Of a stretch of DNA of 8,434 nt, positions 5,851 through 8,434 are shown piece after piece. The notes under the pieces are model-generated. The model had not been told where the DNA came from, did not search any database, and worked only from the letters and a program-made list of their open reading frames with translations. Both the position numbers and the translations under genes were made by a program. This DNA is from Acidobacteriaceae bacterium. Lineage in GTDB: Bacteria > Acidobacteriota > Terriglobia > Terriglobales > Acidobacteriaceae. The stretch lies in NCBI GenBank assembly GCA_003154055.1, contig PMCH01000174.1, positions 15,677-24,110 on the forward strand, read 5' to 3'. Every line of letters begins with the position of its first letter. Position 1 is the stretch's first letter.

Positions 5851-7437
5851 CTAGAACAAGCCGTAAACGCTCAACTGCTTCACCGCGCCAACATACACCT
5901 TGCCGTTGGTCACGGTCGGCACCGCAAACTTCACCGCTCCGCCGGGATTGTCGCGGCTCGGATTTTGCAGCGTGTTGTAGAGCTCATGGCTCAGGTTGGT
6001 GGCGTCATAGGCATGCAGAATTTCAGGGCCATTGGAGTTGTACCGGTCGGTCTGCAGTGCCCACGCGATACCGTTGCTGGTGCCGTTCGCGGAGATCGAG
6101 GGCGTGGTTCCCGGGTAGCCGAAAAAAGTGCTGGTATTGGAGACCGGCGTCGTGGAAAGCAAACCAGCAGCGGTGTCAAAGCTGAACATCTTCATGTTGT
6201 CGCCTTGTCCGCCGAAGTAAACGTTGTTGTTCCAGAAGGCGGGCACCGCCCACATGCCACCGACCGCGCCCGGCAGGCTTTGGACGATCTGACTGTCATC
6301 GTTGGGATTGAAGTGCCCCAACTTGTTCCGGTTGACGAGATACACAGTGCCTTCCTTGCCAACCTGAACGAGCAGGAACGGAAACTTCTTTACCAGGCGA
6401 TCGGGAAGCAGAAGCACGCCTCCGGAACCGAGATCGGAGTCGGTCTGGTTCAGAAAGTCCTGATCGTGCGGAGTGAAGTAGTCGATGGGGTGCAGGATGC
6501 CCGCTTTGCTGAAGCCCAGCTTGATGATGCTGTCGCCGTAGTTCTTGCGCGGCAGATTCACATCGAACGTTCCGTTCCCGCTCGCGGTATAGAGGAAGTT
6601 GCGCGAATCGGCGGCGATGCCGGCGCCCGCCTGCCAGAATCCGCCAAGGCCGCCGTTCGGAGTCGTGTTCCAAACACCCTTCTGCTGAAGGGTCTGGGGG
6701 TCGTAAGCGAGCATCCATCCGTGGTAGGGACCGATGTCGCAGTGCGAAGCCCACTCGATGTACACCACGCCATTCTGAATAACCAGCCCGGCACGCTGCG
6801 CCTCACGCAGAGGGTTGAAGGCGACGACCTTCCCGCCGTCGGCATTGCCCTTGAACTGAGCTTGAATTGCGACCGGACCGCCGAATTTTTCAGCGCCCGT
6901 GGCGATGTCGATGGCATGCAGGCGATGAAAGAAGTTGCCGCTTTCTTTGGTTTTCGTCACCAGATACATGGTGTTCGTGGAAAGATCAATCGCGGGCGTC
7001 CCCGTGATCCCGATTTCAGGAATGAGGTCGCCACAACTGACGTCGCCGCTGGTAACCGCAGTGATGCCAGCGCCCGGATTGATGAAACTCACCTGCCACA
7101 GAGGAGCCGCGTTGGCTCCCGCATTGCTGTCTGCATCAAACGCGTACAAGCTGTCGTGCTCGGTCGCCACATAGACAACGTTGTGCGTCCCCTTGCTCGG
7201 GATGCTCACACCGGGAACATAGAGCGGCTGAGCATAGACGTATCCGTCCACGGCCTGACTGAAGAGCTTGCCGAATTTCTGCTGGTTGACGTTGGCCGGC
7301 ATCAGCACGGTTTCATTCGTGTTCTGGCCGGTGCGGTAGTTGTCGTTGTGTTGCGTGACAACGGCGACCTGGGCAAATGCAGCGCAGCCGAGTAGAACGA
7401 TCACCAGCAGCAGGAGAACATAGGAACGAGAAGCCAT
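5851..7437 (-). CDS. Secreted PQQ-like beta-propeller protein
   Basis: The protein has 528 residues from ATG 7437, which has AGAGGG 8 nt upstream. An in-frame ATG six codons earlier (7455) is also possible and would add MKREIP. A signal peptide runs to about residue 22 (core YVLLLLVIVLLG). LLGC at 15-18 could be a lipobox (lipid-anchored Cys18), while AFA-Q at 20-23 suits ordinary cleavage; the choice is open. The mature part has repeated propeller-blade pieces with the A/F-D-x-x-T-G or A-Y-D pattern: LYAFDAD, LHAIDIATGAE, MLAYDPQTLQQKGVW, MFSFDTAAG and LHAYDAT. Such PQQ-like repeats form a propeller as in quinoprotein dehydrogenases or BamB. The vicinal Cys pair of alcohol dehydrogenases is not seen, so I would not call it an enzyme. 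It is convergent with the VWFA gene. The fold is well supported, the function unknown. Confidence 0.88.
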   Translation of the reverse strand: MASRSYVLLLLVIVLLGCAAFAQVAVVTQHNDNYRTGQNTNETVLMPANVNQQKFGKLFSQAVDGYVYAQPLYVPGVSIPSKGTHNVVYVATEHDSLYAFDADSNAGANAAPLWQVSFINPGAGITAVTSGDVSCGDLIPEIGITGTPAIDLSTNTMYLVTKTKESGNFFHRLHAIDIATGAEKFGGPVAIQAQFKGNADGGKVVAFNPLREAQRAGLVIQNGVVYIEWASHCDIGPYHGWMLAYDPQTLQQKGVWNTTPNGGLGGFWQAGAGIAADSRNFLYTASGNGTFDVNLPRKNYGDSIIKLGFSKAGILHPIDYFTPHDQDFLNQTDSDLGSGGVLLLPDRLVKKFPFLLVQVGKEGTVYLVNRNKLGHFNPNDDSQIVQSLPGAVGGMWAVPAFWNNNVYFGGQGDNMKMFSFDTAAGLLSTTPVSNTSTFFGYPGTTPSISANGTSNGIAWALQTDRYNSNGPEILHAYDATNLSHELYNTLQNPSRDNPGGAVKFAVPTVTNGKVYVGAVKQLSVYGLF

Positions 7438-7516
7438 CGGAATTTCCCTCTTCATGAATTGACACCTGATCTGGAGAGTCCCAAGACGGACGGGCGCGAC
7501 TCTCGAAGGTAGAACG

Positions 7517-7545
7517 AGTGTGCTCAGGATCGGCTGGATTGTCAA
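7517..7545 (-). promoter_or_regulatory. Possible promoter of the PQQ-like gene
   Basis: On the minus strand a perfect TTGACA (7540-7545) is followed after 17 nt by CACACT (7517-7522), which matches TATAAT only at A2, A4 and T6. The start would be near 7510, with a leader of about 70 nt. Confidence 0.3.
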
Positions 7546-7625
7546 GGAAAACGGCGCTGGGAGCCCAGTCTGGAGCTACCCGGCAACGCAATCAGTTCCC
7601 GTTTGCTGGCCCATTGGACAATTCG

Positions 7626-7635
7626 CCCCCCCCCC
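7626..7635 (+). repeat. Homopolymer run of ten C
   Basis: Ten consecutive C stand in the noncoding stretch about 135 bp before lemA. Such runs are prone to slippage and also to sequencing error. Confidence 0.9.
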
Positions 7636-7681
7636 GCACAAAATCCGGCGGGGCAAGGCCGATTCGGAAGCGACCGTCACG

Positions 7682-7706
7682 GAACTGCCCAATCGCCGAA
7701 CTGCCC
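7682..7706 (+). repeat. Direct repeat GAACTGCCC, two copies
   Basis: GAACTGCCC occurs at 7682-7690 and 7698-7706, with a 16-bp period, about 65-90 bp before the lemA start. It could be a decayed interspersed repeat or paired binding sites; nothing further supports either. Confidence 0.5.
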
Positions 7707-7758
7707 GAATCATTGCGCCCGGTCAGCGGGTATGCTACCGTCCCCTTAAATCCGCATT

Positions 7759-7765
7759 GAGGTGA
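7759..7765 (+). promoter_or_regulatory. Shine-Dalgarno site of lemA
   Basis: GAGGTGA lies 5 nt before ATG 7771 and is a 7-base match to the anti-SD. It overlaps the in-frame GTG at 7762, which therefore cannot be the start served by it. Confidence 0.8.
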
Positions 7766-7770
7766 AACAA

Positions 7771-8316
7771 ATGGGCTGGATTGTTCTCGGTGTCATAGTT
7801 CTGCTTGGGTTTTTCCTGGTCGGGATGTACAACAGCCTGGTCCAGTTGCGGGTGCGCTCGGACTCGGCATGGTCGGACATTGATGTCCAACTGAAACGGC
7901 GGCACGACCTGATTCCGAACCTGGTCGAAACCGTCAAGGGATACGCGACGCACGAAAAGGGCACGTTCGAAAACATCGCAAAGTTCCGTTCCATGGCCAT
8001 GCAAGCCACCGGCCCAGCCGACAAAGCGGTCGCCGAGAATCAGCTAACTGGCGCGTTGAAGAGCCTGTTTGCGGTAGCCGAGAACTATCCGGAACTGAAG
8101 GCTTCCGAGCAGTTCACGCAATTGCAGGCCTCTCTCAGCCAGATCGAAGATGCCATCCAGAACGCACGCCGCTACTACAACGCCGTGGTGCGCGACCTGA
8201 ACACCAAGATCCAGTCGTTCCCCACCAACATTCTGGCCGGGATGTTTGGATTCCAGCAGAAGCAGTTCTTTGAGGCCGAGGCCGGGGACCGTGCGCCGGT
8301 CGCGGTGAAATTCTAG
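7771..8316 (+). CDS. lemA: LemA family membrane-anchored protein
   Basis: The protein has 181 residues from ATG 7771, chosen over GTG 7762 because GAGGTGA precedes it correctly. Residues 1-20 (MGWIVLGVIVLLGFFLVGMY) form one N-terminal membrane helix; the rest is a helical coiled-coil-like domain. The LemA signature is clear: YNSLVQLRVRSDSAWSDIDV, then QLKRRHDLIPNLVETVKGYA and the HEKGTFENIAKFR helix. A second conserved block follows, VAENYPELKASEQF .. LQASLSQIEDAIQNARRYYN, then VVRDLNTKIQSFPTNILAGM and a final FFEAE motif. Length is normal for LemA (about 180-200 aa). The family's function is poorly known; it is widespread and usually sits beside a TPM-domain exported protein. The next frame here begins 2 bp after its stop and encodes a signal peptide, fitting that arrangement. 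Confidence 0.95.
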   Translation: MGWIVLGVIVLLGFFLVGMYNSLVQLRVRSDSAWSDIDVQLKRRHDLIPNLVETVKGYATHEKGTFENIAKFRSMAMQATGPADKAVAENQLTGALKSLFAVAENYPELKASEQFTQLQASLSQIEDAIQNARRYYNAVVRDLNTKIQSFPTNILAGMFGFQQKQFFEAEAGDRAPVAVKF

Positions 8317-8318
8317 GA

Positions 8319-8434
8319 ATGCTGCGCCATCGACTCAGCCGCGGGTTCCCTCCGTGTACCTCTGTGTCCTCCGTGGTGAAGGTTTTCCTTGTACTGCTGC
8401 TGGGATTCCTCCCCAGCACGGCCGTTGCCCAGGT
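8319..8434 (+). CDS. Exported protein downstream of lemA, N-terminal part (probable TPM-domain/YgcG-like partner)
   Basis: The frame opens with ATG 8319, two bases after the lemA stop, and stays open to the window end (38 full codons). GGTGA at 8304-8308 lies 10 nt upstream, and translation coupled to lemA is likely. The hydrophobic run VKVFLVLLLGFLPSTAVAQ is a signal peptide with an A-V-A cleavage site. The residues before it (about 10-21, GFPPCTSVSSVV) are encoded by a copy of the 37-bp interspersed repeat at 8346-8382, giving an unusually long n-region. GTG 8373 or 8376 would give a shorter normal signal peptide but has no ribosome site. The TPM (YgcG-type) identity is inferred only from the usual lemA neighbourhood; no domain residues are in view. 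Confidence 0.6.
   Translation, partial: MLRHRLSRGFPPCTSVSSVVKVFLVLLLGFLPSTAVAQ
8346..8382 (-). repeat. 37-bp interspersed repeat, copy 3
   Basis: On the minus strand it reads CCTTCACCACGGAGGACACA and onward, aligning without gaps to copy 1 at 3632-3668 (about 8 of 37 differ). It lies at the beginning of the gene after lemA, overlapping its possible start codons. Confidence 0.7.

Larger units (their letters stand above)
7438..7770. other. 333-bp intergenic region between the divergent PQQ-like and lemA genes
   Basis: No gene is supported. It holds a possible minus-strand promoter (7517-7545), a run of ten C (7626-7635), the 9-bp direct repeat GAACTGCCC (7682-7690 and 7698-7706), a weak TATGCT -10-like match at 7731-7736 without a good -35, and the lemA ribosome site. 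Confidence 0.6.

Noticed and set aside
5965..7395. A 476-codon open frame on the + strand opposite the PQQ-like gene
   Set aside because: It is antisense to a clear secreted propeller protein; its translation is rich in V, R and G without domain pattern, as expected from a GC-rich gene read on the other strand.
7762..7770. GTG 7762 as the lemA start
   Set aside because: The GTG is part of the GAGGTGA ribosome site that serves ATG 7771 and has no site of its own.
1..8434. A CRISPR array, tRNA or rRNA gene, transposase or defence system
   Set aside because: I found no spaced direct repeats, cloverleaf sequence, rRNA segments or transposase-like or nuclease-like proteins anywhere in the window.

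Overview
The window looks like chromosomal DNA of a GC-rich bacterium, most likely an Acidobacteriota (Terriglobia-type, Koribacter/Sulfotelmatobacter-like). This is an inference from three things. There is a VWFA-related secreted protein ending in the GYYAP-type tail typical of that phylum, and a secreted PQQ-like propeller protein of a kind common there. There are also short interspersed repeats (a 37-bp ACCACGG..GACACAGAGG element and a GGACA-GGAG-TGTCC palindrome) that I recall as frequent in such genomes. No phage, plasmid, transposase, CRISPR or defence genes are visible. The genes are core or housekeeping types, so I do not see a clear new multi-gene system.

Layout. 1-576 (+) is the C-terminal part of an APC-type amino acid permease, cut by the window edge. 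648-956 (+) is a small NIPSNAP/Dabb-like protein of 102 aa. 994-2103 (-) is a secreted serine beta-lactamase-like hydrolase, converging on the small gene. 2173-3564 (-) is a persulfide dioxygenase-like metallo-beta-lactamase fold fused to two rhodanese domains, the first of which lacks the catalytic Cys. 3800-4510 (-) is a secreted SYLF (YSC84-like) protein. These three minus-strand genes run in the same direction but are separated by gaps holding repeats. 4837-5838 (+) is a secreted VWFA-related protein with an intact metal-binding motif, divergent from the SYLF gene across a 326-bp leader region. 5851-7437 (-) is a secreted PQQ-like beta-propeller protein, convergent with the VWFA gene across only 12 bp. 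7771-8316 (+) is LemA. It is followed after 2 bp by the start of a second exported protein, cut by the window end, probably the TPM-domain partner usually found beside LemA.

Functionally the set is mostly envelope proteins (permease, secreted hydrolase, SYLF, VWFA, PQQ propeller, LemA plus partner) with one sulfur-metabolism enzyme. The more interesting signals are outside ordinary gene content: an inverted repeat whose two arms contain the stop codons of two convergent genes; a facing pair of diverged 37-bp repeats, with a third copy read in frame at the N-terminus of the gene after lemA; mutually exclusive hairpins in the VWFA leader; and a C10 tract in the lemA upstream region.
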